A stretch of 64,000 nucleotides of DNA from Ricinus communis. Lineage: Eukaryota > Streptophyta > Magnoliopsida > Malpighiales > Euphorbiaceae. Of this stretch, positions 1 through 11,642 are shown piece by piece. The translations under genes were made by a program, and so were the position numbers. The stretch covers positions 29,660,888-29,724,887 of the forward strand of contig NC_063260.1 in assembly GCF_019578655.1 (NCBI RefSeq). Direction: 5' to 3'. The notes below the pieces were generated by a model, which saw nothing but the letters and a program-made list of their open reading frames with translations, was not told the DNA's origin and did not search any database. Within the stretch, counting starts at the first letter, position 1. Every line of letters begins with the position of its first letter.

Positions 1-586
1 GTATGATTTTTATAAAAAAGAGCGTCGTATTTTTAATTTATGTATATTAATAGAATTTTTTTTAATTTGTATTTAGATTAGTAGAATAAGGAAATCATTA
101 TTTCTTTTAATTTATAAGTTATAACAGAAAATAAAATTGTATTTCATTAGAAGAACACTATATTAATAATTATAATTATTTGCCTCATTTCTATTTTATT
201 ACAATTCATTAATTTGGTTTTAGTTTTATTTTTTATATATTTACTATTGTATCGGGGTTTCAATTTGTTGTTATTTTTTTATATATTATTTTTGAATTAT
301 AACTAAAAATCTAAATGCGAGTTAAAATCAAATTAAAATAACATGACCAATTTTTATTGATCCATATACCATCATAATGAAATTAACCTTTTATGTACAT
401 GACCCAAAAAAAAAAAAAAAAAAAAAAGGAAAGGCCAATCAATTTATTTTTATTATATTATAGCAGTGTTAACATTTGACATGAACACTTAGCAAGATTT
501 AATTATATGATTATTTCGACAAGCAATGGATATATAAGAAACCAAATGTTAAAGACAGCAAGACCCACAAAGCAATAGGTTTATCA
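1..586. other. AT-rich intergenic, no gene seen
   Basis: No supported ORF. The stretch is A/T-rich with a 22-base A homopolymer at about 406-427. The last part is probably the 3' untranslated region of the metacaspase gene that ends at 587 on the minus strand. Confidence 0.6.
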
Positions 587-1706
587 TCAACATGGCCTAT
601 CTTTCTCAGGCTGCCACAAGAAAGCAGCATCAGCATTCTTGTCACTGCAATACAGGCAAGGATGTTGCTCAAAGCCTTGTGCTTCTAATACCTTTCTAGC
701 CATCATCACAACCTCTCTGTTGCTAAATATTTGATCAGGATTTTCCTTCAGCACCATCTGCACCGCATTGCTAAATGCTCCATATGCTTGTCCTCTACCT
801 TCACCACCTGGGTTCATATCAGCAGAAGTCTCATTTGCTTGGCACCCACTCAGTAAAATTCCGTCATCAGGCTTTAGTGATTCAAATAAATCTTGTTCAA
901 GTGATTGTAATCTGAATTTAAGGCTAGCATCAGCTCCAAAGTACTCTAACAAGTGAGTGCCAATATCAGATGTGTTTATGCCTGTCAAGGAACTAAAATG
1001 TTGGAGTATGGAATTAAAAGGGATGTGCTTAGGAGTGTGGATATGGGAGGAGAGGTTTTCTGCATTAGCTGTTATTGTTGAATTAGGCCCTATTTGTTCT
1101 TTCTCTTTGTCAATTAGGCCACCGCTATGGCATGAATCTGAAATGATTGTGAAGCTTGTTCCCTTTGGTAGCCTGTTGACAAGTTGCCTGAAGTCCACAT
1201 CTACAGAGATTGTCATTCCAATTATTAAAAAGTACCATGGTCTGAAAACAATATCTCGATTATAAAAAGTTAACGAAAATGAAAGGAACATCATCATATG
1301 AACATATGTACGTAAATTAGAAGTCTAAAATTAGGAACACACCAGTAATAAGATTGAAGTCACAGGGGACAATTGCCTCATCCTGCCTAAAGGGATGCCC
1401 AGGCCGTTTGGAAGGAATCTTTGTTCCATGTCCACTGTAATGGAATAACAGAACATCACCTGATTCAGCCTTACCAACCATCTGATCAAGTGCTTTCTTT
1501 ATGTTTGCACCAGTTGGCATGATTTGCGAAGACCCTGGTGCAGGTGCATCTGTTAGTAGCTCAATGTGGCTAAGATCGAACCCAAAGCGTTTAACAAGCA
1601 CATCTCTCATGGTCACAACATCATTAATGCATCCATGCAACTCGTTTCTGCTGTTTGGATAATTGCACCCAACCAAAACTGCCATTCTTTTCTTTCCTTT
1701 CTCCAT
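587..1706 (-). CDS. MC9: type II metacaspase, MC9-like
   Basis: Cysteine protease of the plant metacaspase family, which cleaves after Arg/Lys. Two exons: 1343-1706 and 587-1200, with a 142-bp intron (donor G|GTGTGT, acceptor CTGTAG|AT). The join is in frame and gives 325 aa, the length I recall for Arabidopsis MC9. The p20 core starts at once (MAVLVGCNYP, residue 8). The catalytic His is H93 in HYSGHGT and the catalytic Cys is C145 in SDSCHSGG. There is no N-terminal prodomain or zinc finger, which fits type II. The motif IDKEKEQIGP after the Cys is, from memory, shared with MC9. The C-terminal p10-like part ends GFEQHPCLYCSDKNADAAFL. An upstream TATA box and intact catalytic residues suggest a working gene. 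Other small type II metacaspases are the only real alternative. Confidence 0.93.
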
Positions 1707-1808
1707 TTCTCTGGGCTGCTGATGGATTTGAATAAAAAAGTAGGGAGGAGAACAATTTATTTGTAAAAATGCTAGCTATAGATATTGCTGTTTCTCTCCA
1801 TCTTCGAG

Positions 1809-1817
1809 TTTATATAC
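1809..1817 (-). promoter_or_regulatory. TATA box of the metacaspase gene
   Basis: On the minus strand this reads GTATATAAA, about 100 nt upstream of the start codon at 1706. It is a good plant TATA match at a plausible distance for a short 5' UTR. The start site itself is inferred. Confidence 0.5.
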
Positions 1818-2616
1818 AATTCTAATTATGGCATTTATGTTTCCCTTGCAAGATTTCTGTCACATTACTTGACTTTCAAGTGTTGGACAGGTGACTTAAC
1901 TGAGCGTTTACAGAACGCATTGAAAATAAAACGTGTGATTGCAATTACTTAATTAGTTCCATGAAAAATGTCAGAAAATAAAATAAAAATTTCATATGCT
2001 AAAGTTCAAGTGATCCAGGAAAAATAAGGCAGTCCTTTACTTAGAGCACTAATTCCTCACCAGAAGGCCAAAGAAATGATTCTATTGGTTTTACATGCCG
2101 AAAATCTGTGTTTACATCATAATTGGTGTAGACTTATATAAGGACTAGAGTTGAGCACTTACTCCATAACAGGTCCACATCTCAATTTGAATAAGGTTCC
2201 AAATTCAAGTCTTTCTACCTCATTTATGAATTAAGAAAAAAGAATTGCTAATTTACTGATCTATTTTTACTTGGAAAGTAAAAGGAGGAAGAGTATTGAC
2301 TATTGAGGACTAGAACTGATTTTCAACAACCATAACATTCTTATTAAAATAAAAAATAGAGAACCAAAACGGGCTGCAAACGGATCCTTTTCCAGGTGGG
2401 AAAATATACCAAAACAGAAAAGAATATATCAAGAATCTGATTTTGATGAAGCAAGGGTTGCATATATGAATAGAGACCCTTTTTGCATATAAAAACTCGT
2501 AGAAGCTTCAAAATTAGCGGCATGCTCTGTTTGACAGTTATTTAACCATATCTCTTGGCGCCAATTCCAGAACTCCATTTCAAATATTCCAACGCTTAAC
2601 AAACTTAACAAGATAC
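1818..2616. other. intergenic between two divergent genes
   Basis: Holds the promoter sides of the minus-strand metacaspase and the plus-strand PPR gene. A short minus-strand ORF at 2429-2611 has no recognisable features. I see no RNA gene or mobile element. Confidence 0.5.
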
Positions 2617-4167
2617 ATGACCCAACTCTTACAAGAGACCAAACTCAGCATCAAAGCATGGAAGCATTGCATGTCCTTAGTCCAACAATGTGCAAACATG
2701 CGACAACTCAAAGCCATTCACGCAACTTTTATTGTCAATGGCATTCACACAAACACCTATGCAATAAGTAAACTGATTGATTTTTGTGCTCTATCTCCAC
2801 ATGGTAATCTCTCTTATGCGTCCCTTTTATTTAGCCAAATTGAAATTCCCAATTCATTTATTTTCAACACTCTTATTAGAGCTTATACTCGTAGTTCAAA
2901 TCCTCATTTAGCTCTACATTACTTTGATTTCATGTTAAAATATGGTAATATAAAGCCCCAAAACCATACTTTTCACTTTGTTCTGTTTGCGTGCGCAAAT
3001 GCAAGTTGGCCTTTTCTGGGTAAGCAAATACATTGTTGGGTATGTAAAAATGGAATGATTATATCAGATGGGCATATTCAAACTGCTGTTGTTAGATTGT
3101 ATGCGAAGTGTAAAATAATGAGTGATGCACATAAGATGTTTGATGAAATTCACCGACCAGATGTTATTCAATGGAATGTGCTTATGAATGGGTACATTGA
3201 GTCCAATTTGGAGAGTGAGGCTTTGAGGGTGTTCAGATTTATGTTTGTCAAGGGGGTTGAGCCTGATGAATTTTGTGTGACTACTGCGTTGGCGGCTTGT
3301 GCTAAATCTGGGGCTCTATGGCAAGGGAAGTGGATTCATGAATATGTTAAGAAGACCACATTGGGATTCGATGTTTTTATTGGGACAGCACTAGTTGATA
3401 TGTATGCAAAATGTGGATGGATAAATATGGCAGTGCAAGTCTTCGAGGAGATGCCTAAAAGGAGCGCATTCTCATGGGCAGCCATGATTGGGGGATATGC
3501 AATACATGGGTATGCGAGGGAAGCAATTCACTACTTGGAGAGGATGCACGCGGAAGATGGGCTTAGGCCTGACGGGGTTGTCCTCCTCGGGGTTCTAACG
3601 GCTTGTACACATGCTGGTTTGCAAGAGGAAGGGCGGTTTCTTTTGGACAACATGAAAGCAAGATATGGAATAGTGCCTAGACATGAGCATTACAGTTGTG
3701 TAGTGGATTTGTTATGCAGGGCAGGTCGATGGGATGAAGCACTTGCACTTATAAAGAGAATGCCCATGAAGCCACTTGCTTCAGTTTGGGGTGCTGTGTT
3801 AAGTAGTTGTCGAACACATAAGAATGCTGAGCTTGCAGAATTTGCTGTTCAGGAGCTTCTACAACTAGAAAATGGTAATGGCAATGAAGAGGATGCAGCT
3901 TTTGTTCAGTTGTGGAATATTTATTTGAGTACTGGAAGAGGTGAGGATGCATCTAAGATACATAGGCTGATTGGCGAAAGAGGGTTGAAGAAAACACCTG
4001 GCTGTAGTATGATAGAAGTTAATGGGATGGTAAATGAGTTTGTTTCTGGAGATGTGTCAAATAAAGATGTAGCTCAAATGCACGCAATACTGGAACTGTT
4101 ATTGCCGGACTTGATTACACCATCTTTTGTAGAGGAAAAAGTTTACAATAATATGGAGGTTTCTTAA
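2617..4167 (+). CDS. pentatricopeptide repeat protein, PLS class with E domain
   Basis: RNA-binding organelle protein of the PPR family, intronless, 516 aa. PLS-class signatures are visible in order: HATFIVNGIHTNTYAISKLI (about 38-57), FIFNTLIRAYTRS (about 87), QTAVVRLYAKC (about 156), DVIQWNVLMNGYIES (about 181), GTALVDMYAKCG (about 252), SFSWAAMIGGYAIHG (about 277), then LLGVLTACTHAGLQEEG and HYSCVVDLLCRAGRWDEAL. The E/E+ region follows (VWGAVLSSCRTHKN, then KTPGCSMIEVNGMVNEF). No C-terminal DYW deaminase is present, so if it acts in C-to-U editing it would need a DYW partner. No obvious transit peptide was identified by eye, which leaves mitochondrion or plastid open. The start at 2617 is the first ATG, followed directly by the repeat region. 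Confidence 0.9.
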   Translation: MTQLLQETKLSIKAWKHCMSLVQQCANMRQLKAIHATFIVNGIHTNTYAISKLIDFCALSPHGNLSYASLLFSQIEIPNSFIFNTLIRAYTRSSNPHLALHYFDFMLKYGNIKPQNHTFHFVLFACANASWPFLGKQIHCWVCKNGMIISDGHIQTAVVRLYAKCKIMSDAHKMFDEIHRPDVIQWNVLMNGYIESNLESEALRVFRFMFVKGVEPDEFCVTTALAACAKSGALWQGKWIHEYVKKTTLGFDVFIGTALVDMYAKCGWINMAVQVFEEMPKRSAFSWAAMIGGYAIHGYAREAIHYLERMHAEDGLRPDGVVLLGVLTACTHAGLQEEGRFLLDNMKARYGIVPRHEHYSCVVDLLCRAGRWDEALALIKRMPMKPLASVWGAVLSSCRTHKNAELAEFAVQELLQLENGNGNEEDAAFVQLWNIYLSTGRGEDASKIHRLIGERGLKKTPGCSMIEVNGMVNEFVSGDVSNKDVAQMHAILELLLPDLITPSFVEEKVYNNMEVS

Positions 4168-5131
4168 AGGTAGTACTATAATAAGCGTTTAAGTTACTTT
4201 GATCTGAGATTCCATTTGAAATTATAATTGTTTGAGAAGTTTGTTTTAGGGCTGTATTCTGCAGAAATATACTTTCTTTCAACAGGAAGTTTTAAACCGA
4301 AACATTTTATCAAATCTCACAAATACTTATCTTATAGCAACTAAAACTCATTTAAACTTGCATTAAACTTACAATGATCTAAAATTTGTGTTAATCATTT
4401 CTAAACTTAAAATGACACAATACTTAGAGTGCTAAAATTAATTATTTCGAAAAACTTTAAAACCAAAGAAAACCTCAAAGTATTATTAACAATTACAAAA
4501 GGATTAAGAAAAACAGCCAACAAAGGAAGAAGGACCCGTATAACATTAAATAGCCCTCAAAAGAAATTCCACAAGATGACCCGTGGATAATCAAGATTAT
4601 CTTGATTGAGCAATGATCCAATTTAAACTCTGCCAATCTCACCCCCTTCCCGGCCTCCAACTTGAGCAATATCCACACGTAATGTTGTGAATGACAATGC
4701 AAATTCAATTACGCTGCAGATGGACTCTCAAGTTGCCCAATATTTGATGATGCTGTTGAATTGCACAAGAGAAACATCTTAAATCAACATAAATCATGAA
4801 CCATAAACCACCAAAAGAAGGAAATACACTAATCTGGATCAGCATGACAAAGAATTGGTGATGAAAGTTTAGAAATTTGCCCCTTTTATATAATTGGCGA
4901 TCTTCCAAACTAATTGCCACAAATAAATGAAAGGAAAATTTTCTGTTATAGGAATCACTCAGATATCAACCTTTTTTACAGGATTCTATGTCAGAATCAC
5001 TACAAGAAAATTCTTTTAGCAAGCCTGAAAAAATGCGATTGTATTGTTAATAGGGCAACAGCATTTAGCTACCCTATAGGATCATTAAATGAAGGGTGAT
5101 GTACTCTGTGTCAGAGAGAGCATCAGGATTT
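4168..5131. other. intergenic, convergent gene ends
   Basis: Lies between the 3' ends of the plus-strand PPR gene and the minus-strand DUF569 gene. Only short ORFs without family features are present. It should hold both 3' UTRs. Confidence 0.5.
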
Positions 5132-6361
5132 CTAACCTTTCCCTGGTGAGGGAACCACAATAACATGCATATTTGCATTGTTTGGAGGAAGATGTAATCG
5201 AAGGGGATTAAGCTTCCCATTCAATGGATTTCGAGAACAAACAAGGATATCTTGCAGCCCTGTTTCTTCCTCCAATTTTTGCTTCAATTGCTCCACCACA
5301 CTTCCTTTGAAAGTAAATGATTGCCTTTTGTTTTCATCAACTTCACCATTCTCGTTCGCCACATTATAATGAATCAACCTTCCTTCATTCTTTACTGGAA
5401 CGCCCACCAATGGTTCGTCAATCTGCATTAAAATTCATCAAATAAGAAACCCAAATAGCGTCGGTGATCTGTTTGTATCTGAAATTGAGGTCAGAAGCTG
5501 ATTTTTTGAAACATTCCTGCGTCTAGAAAGTCAAAGAAAACTTTTTGTTGCTATTCAACAAAGAAGTCATTTTGCAAGGAACGGAATCATGCGAGATCTA
5601 CAGGATTTTGTACGAATACATTCAAGGCGAATAATTTATTCTAAATAATGCCAAAGAATATTACGAAATTTAGTTGCTTCTGATCAGCAGATTCACGACG
5701 GTGGTTTTAAATTAAAAATGCTCGCAAATACTTAGCCATTTTATACCTCAGTGCTTGAATTTTTAGGGAATTGAAGCGAAATTGCAGTAGGTGAACCAGG
5801 ATCAGAAGGTGCCGCAGCCTCAATGTGGTTATTGTTGGTAGGCGGAGGTCGTTCGTAACGCACAATTTCCGCTCGTTGAGTTATGGCTTGCGGTGGCGGA
5901 GGAGGTTCTTGTACTCTTATCTCTACAAGATCAATAGCCCAAAGAATCCAATCTTGTGTTGAAGTTCTATGAGGAATATCATGTGTAATATGATTTCTCC
6001 AAGGTGGTAAGCCTGCATTTGCTCTTAAATATTGCCCATAAGGTGTCTTAAGTTTAATTTGGACCCCTTCTCTAATGGGTTCCCATTCGACAGATGAATC
6101 TAATCTTCTTGGCAATGTTTGCAGGACTTTCTTGCCTGTCATTCCTAACAGGAATGGCATGTTAGAAGCTGTCAGGTATTTGCCGTAACAACTCCTGAAG
6201 CGCAAACACTGGGATTTTTCGATAATTTCTACCGTCCATCTTGCATTCTTGGTTAAACCATTTCTATCTTGGGTAACAGTTTCTTCATCTTCATCAGCTA
6301 TCAGGTATTTGTCATGGTGACTTCGAAGACGAACCACTTTGGCTTTTTGGAAAAGTTCCAT
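5132..6361 (-). CDS. DUF569 protein (beta-trefoil plus C-terminal ubiquitin-like domain)
   Basis: Plant-specific DUF569 protein, function not established. Exons 5747-6361 and 5132-5422; donor GAG|GTATAA, acceptor ATGCAG|AT, phase 0, giving 301 aa. The start is the ATG at 6361 (MELFQKAKVVRLRSHHDKYL); an in-frame TTG further upstream is not a plausible plant start. The fascin-like trefoil repeats show KYLIADEDEETVTQ, CLRFRSCYGKYLTAS, GVQIKLKTPYGQYLRANAG and TQDWILWAIDLVEI (to about residue 150). A Pro-rich linker (EPPPPPQ) leads to the second exon, whose domain reads SFTFKGSVVEQLKQKLEEE, then CSRNPLNGKLNPLRLHLPPN. It is tandem with a second DUF569 first exon 1.5 kb upstream, in the same orientation. 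Confidence 0.9.
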
Positions 6362-6419
6362 TCCGTTCTGGATCAATATATCAAGATGGATGTATAATTA
6401 ATGGTTTTTGGAAACAAGG

Positions 6420-6434
6420 TATATGTATATATAG
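6420..6434 (-). promoter_or_regulatory. TATA-like box upstream of the first DUF569 gene
   Basis: The minus strand reads GCTATATATACATAT about 60-70 nt upstream of the ATG at 6361. The position fits a core promoter, so this exon can start its own transcript. Confidence 0.45.
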
Positions 6435-7861
6435 CATGCAAATTTTTGTTAAGATCAATGAAGAAGCAGAAAGGGATTATGTGAAATGCTTCTGGCATTC
6501 TATTCCAAGGAAGCAACACAGCAACTTTTCTCTCTAATTTCATAAATTTCATTCATTTTGTACAGATGAGAAACTGAAAAACAGCTTCCCAGAAAAAGAA
6601 AATTACTGGTACTCTGATCAGGAGATTCTCCTAATCTTAGAAACTAATTCAGTAAACCAAACACCCACATTAAAATTTGTTTCTTTTTTAGTGTATATAT
6701 GTAAAAATTTAATCCCGCAAGTTAAGCACCTAATGGCACTATTGCGGTTTTTATATTAGGCAAGAAACTAAAAAAGTAAATTGTTCTTAATACTATTGGT
6801 AAATGAGTAGCTACCTGTATTATCATTTCTTTCCGATGCATCTTCCCTGGTGATAATTATTCTTTGTACTTCTTTTTTTTCTTAAAAAAAAAAAAAAAAT
6901 TATTTCCTTTGCATAAGCTTACTTAGTATGTTCAGTAGATTTTTAATTTGAGATTTCTTAAATACCAATCAGGAATTATTTAATCTAAAAAGCAAGTTAA
7001 ATTAGACTTTGATACCATAGTCAAGTGCATATATCATATATGAGCAAATGAAACGGAAAATGATTTCAATGGGTAACCAATTATTTTGTACTTTTCCCAT
7101 CAAAAGATAGAAATGTCAAAATTGGGAACCCAATTCATACTTTATTCGAAAACTGAATGAGGATTTTAAGAAAATTCATGGGGATAACACATGTTATTAT
7201 AATAATATATATTATATAATTCAAAACTCAATGATCCTTTCAAAAATTGAGGAAGCGCCCATTGAAATAGGAACCTTTTCCTTTCGATGTTCACATATTC
7301 TTGTTTCTTGAATAATCCTTCTTTAGCTAAGGAAAAAAGAAAGAGGGAAAATCTTCAGTGTCAACTTAAGTATTTCTCAAGACATTTATATATTGTATGG
7401 GTAAGTGTTATCATTATCGCTGGGAAATTCTTTAAATTTTAATGGGTTGGTCAATTATAATGGCTGGTTATTTTGTAATTGGCATTTCATATAAATATAT
7501 AATTGAAGAATTTTTGTAGCCAATATAAGGTTCATAAACAGTTAAGTTGACATCAATAGATTTAATAGATAAATATCTCAAAAAAAAAAAAAAAAACAGT
7601 TGAAAAGAGAAAATGTTGGTTAGATGGGAGATATTGAGGTACGAAAACCTTGACTATAATTTATCATATTAAATTAAAGATTGGTGGTTCAATTTTGTTG
7701 GCTTGATTTGAATAAGGTATTTCACAGTTGTATATTTCCATCAATAGTTTCAATCAAAACGGAATACTGAACTGTTTTGAGTTTTTAATTAAAAGGGAAA
7801 ATGACATAATTTTCCAAACTAAAGAATAGAAAAGGAAATATAGAAAAAAGAATTTACATAC
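6435..7861. other. no second exon found for the upstream DUF569 gene
   Basis: AT-rich stretch with two A homopolymers (about 6884-6899 and 7579-7597). I searched both strands for the DUF569 C-terminal exon (FKG..VE.L..KLEEETGL, LNGKL.PLRL) and found no trace. It is either intergenic or intronic for the gene at 8464. Confidence 0.55.
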
Positions 7862-8464
7862 CTCTGTTACTAATTTGGATCTATCACTAGATACAGGATT
7901 CACCATTGAAGAATGAATCTCCAAACATGATTCTGAACCAGAAAAATCTGATGAAAACGAGGAAGAGAAGCTCGACCCAAGAGATACATTACCAGGGATT
8001 GAATCAAATTCTAGTATGTCCACCATTTCAACTTTCCAAAGAATCCAATCTTGCGTAGAAGTTCTATAGGGAATGTCATGTCTGACCGAGTACCTCCATG
8101 GCGGCGCGCCACTGTTGGCACGTAGAAACTTGCCGCATCTTGTTCTTAACTTCACATGAAACCCTTCTGTTCTGGGCTCCCAATCGATGGAGCTATCCTT
8201 ATGTGATACTGGCATGGTTTGCAATACTTTTTTACCTGAAACGCTCAGTAGGAATTCCTCATCTGAGGCTGTTAGGTACTTGCCGCTGAAACTTTTTAGT
8301 CGGACGTGGTGGGAGTCGCCTTGGATGAACTCGACGGTCCAACGTGCCCTGTGAGAGCATCCGTCATGGCTCTGTCGAACTGTTTCTTCATCATCGTCTG
8401 CTATCAGGAACTTGTCATGGTAGCTCTTCAGTCTTACTACTCTGGCTTTGTTAAAGAACTCCAT
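7862..8464 (-). CDS. DUF569 protein, first exon only seen
   Basis: Paralogue of the DUF569 gene at 5132-6361. The first exon (201 codons) starts MEFFNKARVVRLKSYHDKFL and ends at a strong donor GAG|GTATGT in phase 0. Trefoil repeat signatures are intact: KFLIADDDEETVRQ, HVRLKSFSGKYLTAS, FHVKLRTRCGKFLRANSG, TQDWILWKVEMVDI. A Ser-rich linker replaces the Pro-rich one of its neighbour. The usual second exon is missing from the 1.4 kb downstream. Reading through the donor gives a 236-aa protein with a hydrophobic, implausible tail (stop at 7754). Either the gene splices to the neighbour's exon 2 at 5422 (same phase) or it has lost its C-terminal domain. Confidence 0.8.
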
Positions 8465-8546
8465 GACTAGTGAAGAAAAGTCTTAGCTTGAGAATGGAGA
8501 GAAATTAAAGAAGATAAAGATGATGAAGTGATGCTGGAGAAAGGCT

Positions 8547-8554
8547 CTTTATAG
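8547..8554 (-). promoter_or_regulatory. TATA box of the second DUF569 gene
   Basis: The minus strand reads CTATAAAG about 85 nt upstream of the ATG at 8464. It is a typical plant TATA motif at a sensible distance, which suggests this first exon has its own promoter. Confidence 0.5.
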
Positions 8555-10279
8555 TATGAAATATAATTATGGGTGAAAAGTACGTAATCTTGGTAAATTT
8601 TCAAGACCAATAAATTATAGAAAAGGTAATTTCCAACATTATTTTAAAAAACAAAAAGAATAGTATTAGCACCCAAGATATATTATCACTTAATCAAAAT
8701 TAGCAGAAAACAAAATCCAATAGAAAATGATTTGACTTGACCAAGTTGATATCAAACTTCGACCCGTTTGGCTTTTTATTTTTTTATTTTTTTATATAAA
8801 AAATAAGCTGACAAAGGTATGAATAGTTTAGTACTTCAAGGAAATCATGACAATTTTCTTAAAAAATAAAATTATGAGACAATATAATTTGTTTTAGTAG
8901 AATGTATATTTAAATATTTAAATTTTGATCTTTTAGGTATTTTAATATTTTAATTTTTAATTTATATATATATATATATATTAATTTTTAAAATTTTAAA
9001 TTTTTTGATACGTATATTTAATTTTTGACATATCAATTTTTTATTTTGATATGTGTACTACTTTGACATTATTAAATTTAAATTTATGTGTAATTTTATA
9101 ATTTTTTATTAATTTATTAATTAATAAATTTTATTTCTAATTAAACACCAACTCTAATATTAAGAGATAAAATATTAATTATATTTTAATATTATATTAG
9201 CTAATAAATAATTTTCTATCGGATAATAATAATAATTCTATCTTAGAAAATAGTAGCATTAATTTTATTTTAAAAAGTAGCATATTAATTATATTTTAAT
9301 ATTATATTGACTAATAAATTATTTTTATAATTAAATAATAATTTTAATATAAAAATAACATCTCAAATTATATTTTAATATTATATTTAATAATAAAATA
9401 GATTTTTAATTCTAAAAATAGAAATATCAATTATATTGATATGTTAATATATATAATATCAAAATTAATTAATAAATAATTTTTATATTGCTGTATTAAT
9501 AAAATATTAAAATTTTAAAGAAATTAAAAATACTTAATTTATTATTATTTTTTAAAATTTATAAAATAATATTAAATATTGAAATTTTTATTAAATTGTA
9601 TTTATTGATTTGATTTTATAATTAAAATAATAATAATTAGTTTAATTTGAATTTATAAAAATATTTATTTTCTAGATTTTTTAAAAGAATTATGATGCAA
9701 TATAAATTTTTTTATTAATTTACAGTGTATAAAATTGTTATGGTGTTTTTAAGATTACCAGGTCAATATAAAATCGAACGGATTGATTACTAGGAAATGA
9801 ATGGCGTTGAAGACACGGCTTCAATTTGTACTTTTTCTTCTTTTTTTTTTTTCTCTTTTCAGATGTAAAACTAACTTATATATATGTTTGACTGTTTCCA
9901 ACCTTAAACTTTTATTATTTTTTAATAAATTAACATGTGATTTATTTAATTAGTAAAATTAAGTAAATTGATATATCAGTGTTAACGTGACAATTTTTAT
10001 ATTTACATGATATCTTGTTAACTTTTATTATATAAAGAAAGTAATATACTAAAAAGATTATATATTTAAAATTAAAAATTGGTCAATCCACAATTAATTT
10101 TTCTTGTCCTTTTCAGTAAGCATTCAAAATTTAGGGTTTATAAGATAATTAAGCAATTGTACTCTTGTTTGTTAAAGAAAAATGTTGCCTTGTGACAGAA
10201 TTTGGTGATGTTTAATGGTCCGACAAGGTTGTATTCATACTTTAACAAGTTATGATGAGGTTTAGACTATGTTAAGGAT
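8555..10279. other. very AT-rich intergenic
   Basis: Almost pure A/T from about 8880 to 9760, with a short TA run near 8963-8980 and imperfectly repeated phrases such as AATTATATTTTAATATTATA at about 9176-9390. No gene or RNA seen. Confidence 0.5.
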
Positions 10280-10781
10280 TAGGAATGGAAACAATAATTC
10301 GTTCTACTTTCAAATTCAGTTACTACTATCTACATATTATTCAATTTCAAATTTATTTATATTATTTATTATAAAATATTATTTTTTAAATATTTAACCT
10401 AGTATTAGATACTTTACCCACTAAAAATCTATTTATGTAAATGAATTAGGTGGGCACTTCCCTTCACAAACTCATTCATAACAAAAACTCTTAATGTAAT
10501 ACAAGTATTAATGAAATAAAAAAATATAAATTAAATCAATAAAACAACCTATAATATTAAACTGAGTAAATAAAAAAAATATAAAATATAAATTTAAATA
10601 ATTGTTAATATTAAACAAGTATTTACGATCTCTGAATGCAAAATTCGAATTCTATATAAATTTATTGTAAATATTAAAATTAAATTTAAAGTCGTTTGAA
10701 TTTGATTTTATATTATTTAAACCCGTCCTTATATTATATAATATCGTATCTCAAAGAAAAGTTGATCCATTGCTATTCCTA
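10280..10781. mobile_element. candidate degraded hAT-type MITE
   Basis: The left end reads TAGGAATGGAAACAAT. The reverse complement of the right end reads TAGGAATAGCAATGGAT. Such TAGG..TGG.AA termini are typical of non-autonomous hAT elements. The 8-bp flanks (TTAAGGAT and GTATGGAT) match only in part, so the target duplication is decayed or absent. Length 502 bp, no ORF. Confidence 0.4.
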
Positions 10782-11180
10782 GTATGGATGAGTTGAATTG
10801 TTGGGCAATTGGGAAAGATGGAATCGCTAGTTATTTTGTTAGGCAGAAATATATTTTTGTCAGGAAAAGGGGAAGGAAAGGAATGGGAAAAATTCACCTC
10901 CACTCTTTTTTTTTTTTTTTTTTTTAAAAAGAAAGAGAATTGTTAAGATAACTGTTAGAGACTTCTGATTGTGGTAGGGTTTGACACTTGTTTGTTCACT
11001 TTCATGTCAAGTAAACAAAATCAAATATATATGATAAAAAAGAAAGGATAAATTCCCATTTTCAAACTGAACCCGAAACTTATCATGTATATAACAAAGC
11101 CCTATATGAGTTTTGCTATTTTATTGTTTAATTAGCCAACTCTCTGGCCTTTTGTCATGTCTATTTACTTGCGTGTGCTC

Positions 11181-11642
11181 ATGGCAGGCAAAGGACGAAG
11201 CACAAGCCAGCAAGCCTGTGCAGCTTGCAAGTACCGCAGAAGAAAATGTGCTGAAGCATGTGCTTTAGCTCCGTATTTTCCAGCCGATCAAGAGGAAACG
11301 TTTCGAAACGCGCAACGGTTGTTCGGTGTTTGCAGGATTCAGAAGATGCTACGGCAAGCGGATAAAGATAAGAGAGAAGATGTTATGGTATCCATAAAAT
11401 ATGAGTCCAACATGCGCGCTGAATACCCTGTTCATGGCTGCCGCGGCGTAGTATGCCATCTCCAGTCCCAAATTCAACAGGTTATGCAAGAACTTACCCT
11501 TGTGAACAAGCAACTTGCCCTTTGCAAGGACCATTCTGATGGGCTTCTCACTAATGGAAATGGCGATAACAGTGTAGACAATGCAAGGCTCAGCAACAAT
11601 GACATTGTTGGCAGTAAATGTATATACGGTGAAATTAATTAA
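11181..11642 (+). CDS. LOB-domain (LBD/ASL) transcription factor
   Basis: DNA-binding protein of the plant-specific LBD family, 153 aa from the ATG at 11181. An upstream in-frame ATG at 11157 would add eight residues; I prefer 11181 because family members start just before the Cys block. The zinc-finger-like motif CX2CX6CX3C is intact (C13, C16, C23, C27). It is followed by APYFPADQEETFRNAQRLFG, the GAS-like block, and a coiled coil LQSQIQQVMQELTLVNKQLA with heptad-like hydrophobics. The wording FPADQ...FRNAQRLFGV resembles LBD27/LBD22-type proteins (male gametophyte in Arabidopsis), an assignment from memory. No intron is needed, but a further 3' exon cannot be excluded. Confidence 0.88.
   Translation: MAGKGRSTSQQACAACKYRRRKCAEACALAPYFPADQEETFRNAQRLFGVCRIQKMLRQADKDKREDVMVSIKYESNMRAEYPVHGCRGVVCHLQSQIQQVMQELTLVNKQLALCKDHSDGLLTNGNGDNSVDNARLSNNDIVGSKCIYGEIN

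Noticed and set aside
11157..11180. Earlier in-frame ATG of the LBD gene
   Set aside because: Possible, but family members usually start right before the Cys block, so the ATG at 11181 was preferred.
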